A DNA stretch of 64,000 nt from Bacteroidota bacterium (GTDB lineage Bacteria; Bacteroidota; Bacteroidia; Cytophagales; Spirosomataceae). The DNA is taken from contig JAIUOF010000014.1 in the NCBI GenBank assembly GCA_020161355.1, positions 1 through 64,000 on the forward strand, written 5' to 3'. Shown piece after piece: positions 44,028 through 52,509 of this stretch; positions within the stretch are counted from its first letter, which is position 1, and every line of letters begins with the position of its first letter. Position numbers and translations under genes: made by a program. The notes beneath the pieces are model-generated. The model saw nothing but the letters and a program-made list of their open reading frames with translations, ran no database searches and was not told the origin of the DNA.

Positions 44028-44639
44028 ATGTCCAGAATACTTCTGTTGTTTTTGTTTTTAAGTTTAAGATTGTCTGCCCAGGTTATTCCTCCGGCTGAGC
44101 CCATTGAGGAGCCTGAAGAAGATGAAAAGGAACCACAGGTGTTATTTGAAAAACCAAAACCAGCCTGGAGACAAAATCTGCATTATGGCGGGAATATCTG
44201 GCTGGGCTTTTGGGGAGCTTTTTATATTGATGCCTCTCCCATGGCGGGATACGATGTGACAGGAAAAGGTACTATTGTTGGCCTTGGAGCATCTTTTATT
44301 TATCAGGGGGCTTACAAGCAAAGTGGAAATCTGGCTTATGGAGGGCGTTTGTTTGCAAGGCAGGCGGTTTGGCGTAATTTTTTTGCTCAGGGAGAATTTG
44401 AAATGATGAACGCCTCTGCCACTAATTTTTATAATTCAGAATTAAACGAAACAGGCCGAAAATGGGGTGGCTCTCCATTATTAGGAATTGGAATGTACCA
44501 AAATCGTACCCGAAGCCAAAACGGAAGTTTTATATCAGTGATGTATAATATTGGCTCACCATCATATGGTTTTATTAGTCCTCAGTCTTTGGGAGGAAAT
44601 GGGTCGCCTTTTGTGATAAGAATCGGATATTTCTTTTAA
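44028..44639 (+). CDS. Outer-membrane beta-barrel-like protein
   Basis: A 203-residue exported protein with a signal peptide (RILLLFLFLSLRLSAQ) and an acidic-proline segment (PPAEPIEEPEEDEKEP). The rest alternates aromatic and glycine-rich strands (NIWLGFWGAFYIDASPMAGYDV, GLGASFIYQGAYKQ) and ends IRIGYFF, a terminal aromatic as needed for outer-membrane insertion. No family named. The ATG at 44028 is the start. The stop overlaps the purU stop by four bases (convergent). Confidence 0.78.
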   Translation: MSRILLLFLFLSLRLSAQVIPPAEPIEEPEEDEKEPQVLFEKPKPAWRQNLHYGGNIWLGFWGAFYIDASPMAGYDVTGKGTIVGLGASFIYQGAYKQSGNLAYGGRLFARQAVWRNFFAQGEFEMMNASATNFYNSELNETGRKWGGSPLLGIGMYQNRTRSQNGSFISVMYNIGSPSYGFISPQSLGGNGSPFVIRIGYFF

Positions 44640-45475
44640 AGAATCACTGTACGATTTCCGAAAATAAAAACCCTGTCGTCAAGAACCAGCTTTAAGGCTT
44701 TTATCAACACCATTTTTTCAACGTCACGACCATCCCGGGCCATATCCTGGGCCGAATACCGGTGATCTACTTCTTTGGTATCTTGGGCAATGATAGGCCC
44801 TTCATCAAGGTTATCGTTTACAAAGTGTGCGGTGGCACCAATAATTTTTACACCTCTTTCATAGGCCTGCTTGTAGGGATTAGCTCCAATAAATGCGGGC
44901 AAAAACGAGTGGTGAATATTGATGATGCGGTTGGAATAATTAGATACAAAAGCGGGAGAGAGGATTCTCATATATTTTGCTAAAACTAAAAATTCCGGTT
45001 TATAGATATCCAGTGTTTTCAAAACAGCTTCCTCATGTTCCTCCCTGGATTTATCTTCAGCCGAGATGTAATGGAAAGGAATGCCAAATTTCCCGACAAA
45101 TGGCTGAAGTGAATTGTAGTTACTTACCACCGCCAGCACATTGGCATTTAATTCTTCAAAAGCGTATCTTATCAGAATTTCAGATAAACAATGATGTTCT
45201 TTTGTGCATAAAAGCACGATATCTTTCTTTTTTTGTTGGTGAAGTTTAAATTTTATCTCTTCATTTGGGATAACTTTCCTCAAATCCTGCAAAACCTTTT
45301 CCGGCTCATAACCATTGTTACTTTCAAACTCGGTACGCATATAAAACCAGCCATTGGGGCTCACATATTCGTCTTGTTTGAAGATATTGCATTCGTTTTT
45401 GTACAAAACGCTGGTTACATTAAAAATAAGCCCTTTTGCATCAGGCCCTTCCATCAGGAGGATATGTTTTGACAT
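44636..45475 (-). CDS. purU: Formyltetrahydrofolate deformylase
   Basis: A 279-residue enzyme that hydrolyses 10-formyl-THF to formate and THF, supplying formate for purine synthesis. N-terminal ACT domain (about 1-85), then a formyltransferase fold with the Asn-His-Asp set in NIHHSFLPAFIGANPYKQA and DNLDEGPIIAQD. Length fits PurU. It is convergent with the barrel gene by a 4-base overlap. The AT-rich repeat region begins 3 bases upstream of its start. Confidence 0.95.
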   Translation of the reverse strand: MSKHILLMEGPDAKGLIFNVTSVLYKNECNIFKQDEYVSPNGWFYMRTEFESNNGYEPEKVLQDLRKVIPNEEIKFKLHQQKKKDIVLLCTKEHHCLSEILIRYAFEELNANVLAVVSNYNSLQPFVGKFGIPFHYISAEDKSREEHEEAVLKTLDIYKPEFLVLAKYMRILSPAFVSNYSNRIINIHHSFLPAFIGANPYKQAYERGVKIIGATAHFVNDNLDEGPIIAQDTKEVDHRYSAQDMARDGRDVEKMVLIKALKLVLDDRVFIFGNRTVIL

Positions 45476-45477
45476 GG

Positions 45478-45530
45478 TTCGATTTGCGATTGATTCGATT
45501 TACGATTTACGATTGATTCGATTTACGATT
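45478..45530. repeat. AT-rich direct repeats next to the four-helix-bundle gene
   Basis: The unit GATTCGATTTACGATT occurs at 45492-45507 and 45515-45530, with TACGATT inserted between them and a variant TTCGATTTGCGATT at 45478-45491. Similar, more diverged sequence lies on the other side of the four-helix gene (45965-45995). Confidence 0.75.
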
Positions 45531-45536
45531 ACGAAT

Positions 45537-45899
45537 TTATAAATTTTTATTTTTTGCCCTCAAAGTTTTAATCGAAGAAATAACCATTGAAAGAATTTCA
45601 TCGGCTTCTTTTTTAAGGAAATTTAATAGCTCATTATTAGTGATATGTGAAGATTCTTCTATTAACTCTAGCCAATAAAGGGTCTCATCAGCTTCTTCTA
45701 CAATCTTCAATTTATTAATCATATCGGCTTGAGATTTTGCTCTGCAAACTGCCCAATAATTTGCCCCTACTGATGAAGAAGATCTAATTAGTTGTCTTCC
45801 ATAAATATCTAAGCTCTTTCTTATCGGCAATTGATCCACAAATTCACCACACCTCAATGCTAAATTTTTCGTTCTTTTTTTGAAAAGTTCTGCAGTCAT
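45537..45899 (-). CDS. Four helix bundle protein (23S rRNA-intervening-sequence type)
   Basis: A 120-residue all-helical protein of the family first found in 23S rRNA intervening sequences: ELFKKRTKNLALRCGEFVDQL, the conserved RQLIRSSSSVGANYWAVCRAKS, then EEADETLYWLELIEESS. Function unknown; in Bacteroidota such genes often sit alone between genes. Here short ATT/CGATT-type repeats stand on both sides. No rRNA is nearby. Its stop lies 6 bases beyond the direct repeats, so it may have moved together with them. Confidence 0.9.
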   Translation of the reverse strand: MTAELFKKRTKNLALRCGEFVDQLPIRKSLDIYGRQLIRSSSSVGANYWAVCRAKSQADMINKLKIVEEADETLYWLELIEESSHITNNELLNFLKKEADEILSMVISSIKTLRAKNKNL

Positions 45900-45964
45900 T
45901 TGCTAATTTATTTTTGTGGCAAAATAAAGAAATTTAAACTTATTTTTTTAATCAAAATAATCTT

Positions 45965-45995
45965 CAATCCTCAATCGAATTAATCGTCAATCGTT
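45965..45995. repeat. CGATT-type repeat on the other side of the four-helix-bundle gene
   Basis: On the minus strand CGATTGACGATTAATTCGATT is followed by GAGGATTG, a loose match to the GATTCGATTTACGATT units at 45478-45530. It abuts the der stop. The match is imperfect. Confidence 0.5.
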
Positions 45996-47309
45996 TCATT
46001 TTTTCCTAAAGAAAGTTGTAATCACAACTCCCTCAAAACCAAAGTTTTCTCTGATCTGATTTTGTAAAAATCTTTGATAAGATTCCTTTACGTATTGGGG
46101 CAGATTACAAAAGAAAACGAACGTCGGTGATGGTGTAGGTATTTGAACGATATATTTGATTTTCACCATTTTACCTTTGATGGATGGCGGAGGAGTACGC
46201 TCAATGATCGGCAGTAAAACGTCATTGATTTTTGAAGTAGAAATCTGAGTTTTGCGATTTTCATACACTTCCATCGCTTTTTCAATAACCTGGAAAATTC
46301 TGGTTTTTTCCAAAGCCGAAGCAAAAATTACCGGCATATAATTCATCGGAGCCAATCTTTCCAATATCTCCTTCTTCATGGTATCCGCAGTTTTAGAATC
46401 TTTTTCAAGGGCATCCCATTTGTTAATCATCAGAACGATTCCTTTTTTGGCATTGTGTGCCTGTGCAATGATACTGATATCCTGAGCTTCAAGTCCTCTG
46501 GTGGCATCTAAAAGAATGATACAAACATCGGAATTGTCCAGAGCTTTGATAGATCTCAGAACCGAATAAAACTCAATGTCTTCATTTACTTTTGCTTTTT
46601 TTCTGATTCCGGCAGTATCGGTAATCACAAAGTCTTTTCCGTAAAGGGTGTACCGGGTGTCAATGGAGTCACGGGTGGTACCTGCAATATCTGTGACAAT
46701 CGAACGCTCCTTTCCTAATAAAGCATTAAGATACGATGATTTGCCTACGTTGGGCCTGCCTAAAATCGAAATTCTGGGTACCCCTTCATTTGGATTTTCA
46801 ACCTTGTCATCAGCCAGATATTTCGACATGGCATCCAGCAAATCCCCAGTCCCTGAGCCATCAGCAGCGGAGATAGGATAAACTTCTGAGTCCAGCCCCA
46901 GACTATAAAATTCTGAAGCTACCAATTGAGCTCTTTCAAAAGTCTCGGCTTTGTTGGCAACAATAAATACCGGCTTTTTGGATCTTCTGAGTACATTGGC
47001 AAACTCCTCATCGAGTTCTGTTAGCCCCATTTTGGTGTCAACAACGAACAATATAATAGTAGATTCTTCGAGGGCGAGTTCTACCTGACGACGTATGGCT
47101 TCTTCAAAGGTGTCATCAGATCCAACCACATATCCACCGGTATCAATCACTGTAAAGTTCTTTTTTAACCAGAAGGCATTACCATAATGGCGGTCGCGGG
47201 TTACGCCAGATTGGTTATCGGTGATAGCCACTCTTTCCTCGATCAACCTGTTGAAAAGGGTCGATTTGCCTACGTTAGGTCTTCCTACTATGGCTACTAT
47301 ATTTGACAT
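45996..47309 (-). CDS. der: Ribosome biogenesis GTPase Der
   Basis: A 437-residue tandem-GTPase protein essential for 50S subunit assembly. Two G domains with GRPNVGKSTLFN (about residue 8) and GRPNVGKSSYLN (about 185), each with DTxG and NKxE or NKWD-type motifs (VANKAE, MINKWD), followed by the C-terminal KH-like domain (about 350-437). Length is normal. Downstream of it lies the repeat/four-helix region. Confidence 0.97.
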   Translation of the reverse strand: MSNIVAIVGRPNVGKSTLFNRLIEERVAITDNQSGVTRDRHYGNAFWLKKNFTVIDTGGYVVGSDDTFEEAIRRQVELALEESTIILFVVDTKMGLTELDEEFANVLRRSKKPVFIVANKAETFERAQLVASEFYSLGLDSEVYPISAADGSGTGDLLDAMSKYLADDKVENPNEGVPRISILGRPNVGKSSYLNALLGKERSIVTDIAGTTRDSIDTRYTLYGKDFVITDTAGIRKKAKVNEDIEFYSVLRSIKALDNSDVCIILLDATRGLEAQDISIIAQAHNAKKGIVLMINKWDALEKDSKTADTMKKEILERLAPMNYMPVIFASALEKTRIFQVIEKAMEVYENRKTQISTSKINDVLLPIIERTPPPSIKGKMVKIKYIVQIPTPSPTFVFFCNLPQYVKESYQRFLQNQIRENFGFEGVVITTFFRKK

Positions 47310-47433
47310 TTTTGATGCAGTTTTTTCTTTAAATTATTCTATATCAGCTTTTTCTATTTCTGAAAAGGGGTGCAAATATAGGTATTTTGTTTGAAAGTAT
47401 AAAATAGTTTTTGAAAATCAGTGAGTTAAGACC

Positions 47434-48330
47434 TCAAAACAACTTCTCCCACGAGATCAAGGCAATTGCTAAAATCGCTAATCCAATGCCAACAGAATTT
47501 AGTTTGGAAATCTTTTCTTTGAAATAAATAATAGAAACAAGGGCCGAAACGGATATTACTCCAATATTATAAACCGGATAAACAAACGCTCCGCTATTAC
47601 CGAAATGTCCTAAAGTCAAAATCAGAAAGTAGAATGAAAGGAAATTGGGAATGCCAAGTGTAATGGCTGCAATCAGGTTTTTAAATTCCAGTTTTTCTTT
47701 TTTTACAAAATAATTATAGAGCAAAAGGAAAATACCTCCCAATATAGCACCAAAAATCATCACTAAAGTAACCGGAATTGTTCGGGAAGGATCAGCGATA
47801 TATTTGATATTGAGAAAGTTGATGGCCGTATTGGTGATGCCATACATCAGAAATACCGCCAAAGCCAGTCCGCCTGTGGTCAACCAATTGGCTTTTTGTG
47901 GGCCATTTTCACCACCTTTAAAAGTGGCAATTCCGATAGCCAATATGGCCAGAATCAACCCGAAATAGTTAAGCCCACTAAATTGAATTTCGCTGGTATT
48001 GAATACCAAAAGACTAAATAAAACCGGGATTACCAAAGAAATATTATTGGCCAATGAAGTAATCGTCATCCCGATTTTTTGGGTTGATGCACCACTCAAA
48101 ATGAACGTTATGATAAATCCAAATCCCAAAAGAAGCGAAAACCAAACCCAGTTTTCAGCCAAAGGCATACTGAATGTCTGTCCGGCAGGCATCAATAGAT
48201 AACCTGAAATAAAACATACAGGATAATTTAGGGCAATAGCCTGAGCCGTGTTGATGCCGTATTTCGGAAATATCCGGAAGTTTACCAGCAACAAAACCGA
48301 GAATAAAATACTTAATATCAGATAGATCAT
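47434..48330 (-). CDS. DMT-superfamily transporter (EamA-like)
   Basis: A 298-residue integral membrane protein of about ten hydrophobic segments in two five-helix halves, as in EamA-type drug/metabolite exporters. Start MIYLILSILFSVLLLVNFRI, and the second half repeats the pattern with SIIYFKEKISKLNSVGIGLA near the end. Substrate unknown. It is followed on its upstream side by the inverted repeat at 48345-48405. Confidence 0.85.
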   Translation of the reverse strand: MIYLILSILFSVLLLVNFRIFPKYGINTAQAIALNYPVCFISGYLLMPAGQTFSMPLAENWVWFSLLLGFGFIITFILSGASTQKIGMTITSLANNISLVIPVLFSLLVFNTSEIQFSGLNYFGLILAILAIGIATFKGGENGPQKANWLTTGGLALAVFLMYGITNTAINFLNIKYIADPSRTIPVTLVMIFGAILGGIFLLLYNYFVKKEKLEFKNLIAAITLGIPNFLSFYFLILTLGHFGNSGAFVYPVYNIGVISVSALVSIIYFKEKISKLNSVGIGLAILAIALISWEKLF

Positions 48331-48344
48331 AATTGAGATTATTT

Positions 48345-48405
48345 TGTCAGGCTTAGCTTGACGAAGTCACTTCAAGTTTAACACTTCGACTAGTTCAGTG
48401 TGACA
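48345..48405. repeat. Inverted pair of TGTCA-type dispersed repeats
   Basis: TGTCAGGCTTAGCTTGACGA starts at 48345 on the plus strand; on the minus strand TGTCACACTGAACTAGTCGA starts at 48405. Both align with TGTCACCCTGAGCTTTTCAA at 12730. Separated by about 11 bases, the two form a long imperfect hairpin between the transporter start and the lipoprotein stop. Confidence 0.7.
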
Positions 48406-48411
48406 TTTTTT

Positions 48412-50748
48412 TTACTTCAAATAATTGGCATAAGTAATACACTCTTTCAGTATCATATCTTCATATTTAGCATTTTGATATTTGCTTTTTAAGATTCCGA
48501 AAAACTTGCGGAATTTGGGCAATTCCTCTGCCGACATTTTAGCCAAATATGCCTCTTCCTGATCATAATCGGTAGGTCGGTTTTTGTAAAACTTCACCCA
48601 ATAGTTGTTTCGCTCACACAAGGCACCGGCATAACATATTTTCGCTCCCAATTCGGTGTCCGGGTTTTTCTGAAGTGCTTTTTCGTAGAATTTAAGGACA
48701 TTTTCGGTGGTATAATAGTCGCCTGCAAGGTTTTTATTGTACTCTAATTCCATCGAGCTTTTTTCACGATGACTTAGAATCCATGCCTGCCCGAAATAGC
48801 TGAGGTTGTACAAGTGATTGCCATATTCATAAATATCGGCAGCTGTCGCCGTTGAAGTATTGGCTTTGGCTTTAAGGTGTGCAAGGTAATCGAGATATTC
48901 ATCCAGACGGGTCAGTTTATTATTTTGCTCCAAAAACAGATCTTTGGATTTGGTGTCAAAATACTCGGTCAACGATTGTTCTTCTTTGTATTTCTCAGAA
49001 ATTTTCCGGCTGGTTTTGGCAGCATTGATAAAGTCTTCCTGCTTCACATAGGCCCGCATGAGGGCGAGATTCACGAAATCAGCTTTTAAGCCTGACAATG
49101 CCAATAGTTTTTTATCATTGGCACTTAGGTTTTTACTGTTAAAAAAAGCCACAATCTTTTCTAAAAATGGTGCTGAACAGGTGTCTATTAAGTTTTCTGG
49201 ATTGATCCCCAAATCATAATATTGCCCAACAGTCGCAACGTTAGCCGCCAAAAATGCCTTCAAATTATCGCCCGCAGATTTTTTTGGTTTAGAACATGAG
49301 CTAAACCAACCGCCTGACTTGGTTTCGGCAGTTTGATTGTAATAATTGGCCAGTTTATTACTCATTTTTACCAACATATTATTGTCTCTGAAGGTTTCAG
49401 TTTTAGTAAAACCCTCCAGGGTTGCCAGTAATTTTGCTTCGTTTTCGGGTGTATTTGGCAGGTCACTCAGTTCAAACTTCAAAAACTCAGCTTGTTTTTT
49501 GGTGACCGGATTTTTTGTATTGGCCAATTCTTCGAGAAGTTTTTGAGATTTTTCTGAGTCGTTTTTCAGATAATAAAAATATGCAGATGAGATTTTCCAG
49601 AAATCGGGGTTTGTAACTTTTCCATCTGAAGCTACATCTTCAGCGAATTCAAGCATTTTTTCGAGATAAGTTTTGCCCTCTTCTTCGGCCTCCTTTACCT
49701 TTTTCGGGTCAATATTGTAGTTTTCATCGTAAAAGTTTCTTGTATTGGAATACAGATTGGCATTTTTATCTGCGAAAAATACCATTTCATTTTTGTTGAT
49801 TTCCCGGGTAAAAATCAGCTCCAAAAGCTCATTTTTCGGGTCGATTTTGTAAAGTTCTTTGATGTTCTCAAGCTCGTCCTGATAAGGTTGAACGCCTCTC
49901 ATTGCCAGTACGTTTGCTTTTTCTTTTTCGGTTTTCGCTAGTTTTAGAGCATTTTCAAAATGTGATTCATTTATACCTCTTACGCTCAAATCTGCCTGAT
50001 ATCTTTTTGAAGGAGCATTGCCAAATACCTGAGCGAAAAGCAAGACAGCCCTGACTGTATCACCTGTTCTTTTATAGCTACCCGCTACTCTGCTAAGTGC
50101 CCAGTCACTGATGAAAGTTTTGCTTTTGATGGTAGCATTGTATTTATTGTAAGCTTCGATGGCCATTTTATGGTATCCTGAGCGGTGCAAAAGTTTTACA
50201 TGTTGAAACAAATATCTTTCTTTCAGGAAATCGTCTTTTGCCGACTTGAAACTTCTAAAAGCCGCATCGGCCTCAGTTTTGATGGCGACAGTATCAACTA
50301 AAGGGTTTTCATCCCAGTAATTCTCTTTGACAGGAATAAGTTTATCGGTTTTTTCTGCAAATGTCAGGTATTCAGCGGCGTCAGGTTTAAATCCTTTGAT
50401 GCTCAGAGTTAATGCAGAAGTGTGGGTGTTGCCATAAAGAGCATCATATACCGCCTTACGGTCAATTTTTTTACCTAAATAATTATACCAGGCATCGGTA
50501 TTTGCGGTTTCTTCGACGGTTTCTTTTTGGGGCTGAGGTTGCTCAGAATAATAGTACGGCTCCTCGTTGAGAAATAAACTGGAATAATAGTAGGGCTTGG
50601 TCTCTGCAGGCGTATTGGCATTTTCAGGATAAAACAGCGAAAAATACTCAGCATAATCGTAGGGTGAAGGACCACAAGCCAATATCACTAATGTTCCTAA
50701 AATGACATGGGCTTTTTTAATTCTACTCAAATAGGGTTTTAGTTTCAT
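48412..50748 (-). CDS. Large lipoprotein of unknown function (TPR-like helical)
   Basis: A 778-residue protein with an N-terminal signal and lipobox (VILGTLVILACGPSPYDY; Cys after ILA), so it is probably an outer-membrane lipoprotein. After the Cys is a Tyr/Pro-rich segment (CGPSPYDYAEYFSLFYPE, KPYYYSSLF, EPYYYS). The body is helical, with repeated short helix pairs resembling tetratricopeptide units (residues about 180-700); no clean TPR consensus can be claimed. The gene starts 26 bases inside the end of the gene before it, so the two are one operon and are probably partners. Confidence 0.82.
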   Translation of the reverse strand: MKLKPYLSRIKKAHVILGTLVILACGPSPYDYAEYFSLFYPENANTPAETKPYYYSSLFLNEEPYYYSEQPQPQKETVEETANTDAWYNYLGKKIDRKAVYDALYGNTHTSALTLSIKGFKPDAAEYLTFAEKTDKLIPVKENYWDENPLVDTVAIKTEADAAFRSFKSAKDDFLKERYLFQHVKLLHRSGYHKMAIEAYNKYNATIKSKTFISDWALSRVAGSYKRTGDTVRAVLLFAQVFGNAPSKRYQADLSVRGINESHFENALKLAKTEKEKANVLAMRGVQPYQDELENIKELYKIDPKNELLELIFTREINKNEMVFFADKNANLYSNTRNFYDENYNIDPKKVKEAEEEGKTYLEKMLEFAEDVASDGKVTNPDFWKISSAYFYYLKNDSEKSQKLLEELANTKNPVTKKQAEFLKFELSDLPNTPENEAKLLATLEGFTKTETFRDNNMLVKMSNKLANYYNQTAETKSGGWFSSCSKPKKSAGDNLKAFLAANVATVGQYYDLGINPENLIDTCSAPFLEKIVAFFNSKNLSANDKKLLALSGLKADFVNLALMRAYVKQEDFINAAKTSRKISEKYKEEQSLTEYFDTKSKDLFLEQNNKLTRLDEYLDYLAHLKAKANTSTATAADIYEYGNHLYNLSYFGQAWILSHREKSSMELEYNKNLAGDYYTTENVLKFYEKALQKNPDTELGAKICYAGALCERNNYWVKFYKNRPTDYDQEEAYLAKMSAEELPKFRKFFGILKSKYQNAKYEDMILKECITYANYLK

Positions 50749-51712
50749 AATTTTTCAGGCAGGTTTTATCAAGATGAAAAAAGATAATTGCAGTACTTTT
50801 TTGGTTTAATTTACTTATAATAAGGTTTTTTATTTTTAAAACTTCCTCAAAATCAGGTTGTTCAAATTTCAGAATATCGCCTTTTCTGAGCTGTACTCCG
50901 CAGATTTGCCCCGATGATTTGCATTCGAAAATTAAGTCATTTTTTATTTCTGACAAAAACGAAGCACTCTTAAGAATATTTAAAGAGATTTCCGGCAAAA
51001 ATGCATGAAAAATTCCGCTTCTGTAAACTATCGTTTGGGAAAATATCGGCAGAGCGATTTTTAATGATAAGGGGTATTCATTTAGTCGGTCCAAATAGGC
51101 AGATACAGTATGAGCATCAAAAACTGAATTGATTTCAGAGTACTTTCGCCAGTCGCCGGTATTGTAAACCATCAGACTTCCCTCATCTACCGGTGGAATG
51201 CCGGTCTTTTCAAAAAACTTAATTTGATGAAGTCGTATGGTCGCCGAAATTTTCCGACCCGATTTTTCTTTGATTTTCCGCAAAAAATAAAAATATTTTG
51301 AGCTTGTACTTTCTGTCCAGTCGCAATCCAGCTGAATTTCTTCAGGAAGTTTTCTTTTATTAAAATAATCAAAAATATTGGTGGCAAGTGCTTCAATTTG
51401 TTTAAAATCAGCAAATTGAAAGGTGCGATTGGTAATAAAAATTACCGGTACATAATCTTTGGGGCATGGGTCTTTCCAGGTGATAATCTTAACCGGCTCG
51501 GGCTTTCCACTTCTGAAATCGACATCAAATTCTCTGATATAAAGTTGTGAATTCAGGGCACTTTTAAGAGCTTTTTTTTCTGAACTATCAAGCTGAAAAA
51601 TGGTTTTCCAGAAATAAAAACTGCTTTCAGTTATCTTGACTTTATTTTCTTGAGTGCATCCCATTACAAGAATGCAGATAGAAATAGATACAATTAATTT
51701 ATTGATTTTCAA
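50723..51712 (-). CDS. Lipoprotein, TIM-barrel-like, unknown function
   Basis: A 329-residue lipoprotein with lipobox VMGC (Cys19). It has a pattern of alternating strands and helices with conserved-looking acidic and Trp motifs: EEIQLDCDWTESTSSKYFYF, SLMVYNTGDWRKYSE, FDAHTVSAYLDRLNEYP and LKIALPIFSQ, reminiscent of a glycosidase-like TIM barrel. No family recognised. Its 3' end overlaps the big lipoprotein gene by 26 bases, and it follows a 50-residue ORF by 10 bases. Confidence 0.82.
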   Translation of the reverse strand: MKINKLIVSISICILVMGCTQENKVKITESSFYFWKTIFQLDSSEKKALKSALNSQLYIREFDVDFRSGKPEPVKIITWKDPCPKDYVPVIFITNRTFQFADFKQIEALATNIFDYFNKRKLPEEIQLDCDWTESTSSKYFYFLRKIKEKSGRKISATIRLHQIKFFEKTGIPPVDEGSLMVYNTGDWRKYSEINSVFDAHTVSAYLDRLNEYPLSLKIALPIFSQTIVYRSGIFHAFLPEISLNILKSASFLSEIKNDLIFECKSSGQICGVQLRKGDILKFEQPDFEEVLKIKNLIISKLNQKSTAIIFFHLDKTCLKNYETKTLFE

Positions 51713-51722
51713 TTGAATAAAA

Positions 51723-51875
51723 TCAAATATGCAATGGTTCTTTGAGGCTTTTTAAAAGCTCAGTGGCTTTCTCAAGCTTTTTCTGAATAAAAGGATCCGA
51801 CGGATTACTCTTAATTTTTTGATTTAGGGTAACATTAGGCTTTAATAATTCTAATGATTTAGCTTTAACTTTCAT
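51723..51875 (-). CDS. 50-residue small protein coupled to the DUF6934-like gene
   Basis: An ORF of 50 codons starting with ATG at 51875 whose first bases are the last bases of the upstream stop (ATGA overlap at 51872-51875), and stopping 10 bases before the lipoprotein gene. The product is charged and helical (MKVKAKSLELLKPNVTLNQK at the start, EKATELLKSLKE near the end). The tight coupling to its upstream partner and lack of room for other signals support it as a real gene. Function unknown; it may be the small partner of the upstream protein. Confidence 0.7.
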   Translation of the reverse strand: MKVKAKSLELLKPNVTLNQKIKSNPSDPFIQKKLEKATELLKSLKEPLHI

Positions 51876-52312
51876 TTCATTTTTATAAAAAAACCTTCAT
51901 AATTTACTTCTGAAACAAAATCTTCAACTTCCCCGTTCCTTATTCCTTTCACTAATAGGATGTCATTCATTTCGGTTATATTTTTAGCAATCACAATTTG
52001 GTAAAGTCTGCTTCTGCTTGCTGTACTTCTCAAAATTAAAATAATTTTTCCGGTTCGTGTCTTAAAGAATTCAAAAATTATCTGAATAATTGTAGCCAAC
52101 ACCTTTTCCATATCTTGATTGTTGCTAACTATCAAATCATCAATGGTTCCATCAGTTTTCATGTCTCCAAAACCCAAATTAAAAATCTCAGGATTTTGTG
52201 GTAAAGGTGTAAATTCAACTACTTTTCTGATCTTTTTTCTGTCACTAATACTATCAAACTCAAACCTTAAGCCATCTGGTGAACTTTCAAAATTATAGCA
52301 TGGTATTTTCAT
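51872..52312 (-). CDS. DUF6934-like protein
   Basis: A 146-residue protein matching the DUF6934-type pattern as I know it: a start with a Tyr/Phe block (KIPCYNFESSPDGLRFEFDS), NLGFGDMKTDGTIDDLIVSN, an acidic helix region, STASRSRLYQIVIAKN and a C-terminal VNYEGFFIKMK. Function unknown. Its stop overlaps the start of a 50-residue ORF. The assignment rests on memory of the family and not on a search. Confidence 0.6.
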   Translation of the reverse strand: MKIPCYNFESSPDGLRFEFDSISDRKKIRKVVEFTPLPQNPEIFNLGFGDMKTDGTIDDLIVSNNQDMEKVLATIIQIIFEFFKTRTGKIILILRSTASRSRLYQIVIAKNITEMNDILLVKGIRNGEVEDFVSEVNYEGFFIKMK

Positions 52313-52509
52313 TATTGTCAGATTTGGATTCTTCTGACAAATATAAAAAAGCGTGGTTCAAAATCAGAATTTTAGGTTCCAAAATTTATTAATCGAACTA
52401 TTTGCTATACCAAAGGCATTTTGAGATAAAGATTGGGGAAATAAGTCCTAATTTTGTCAGATGAAAATAGTTGAAGCCTCCAATAATCGGCTGAAAACTT
52501 AAAATTTAG

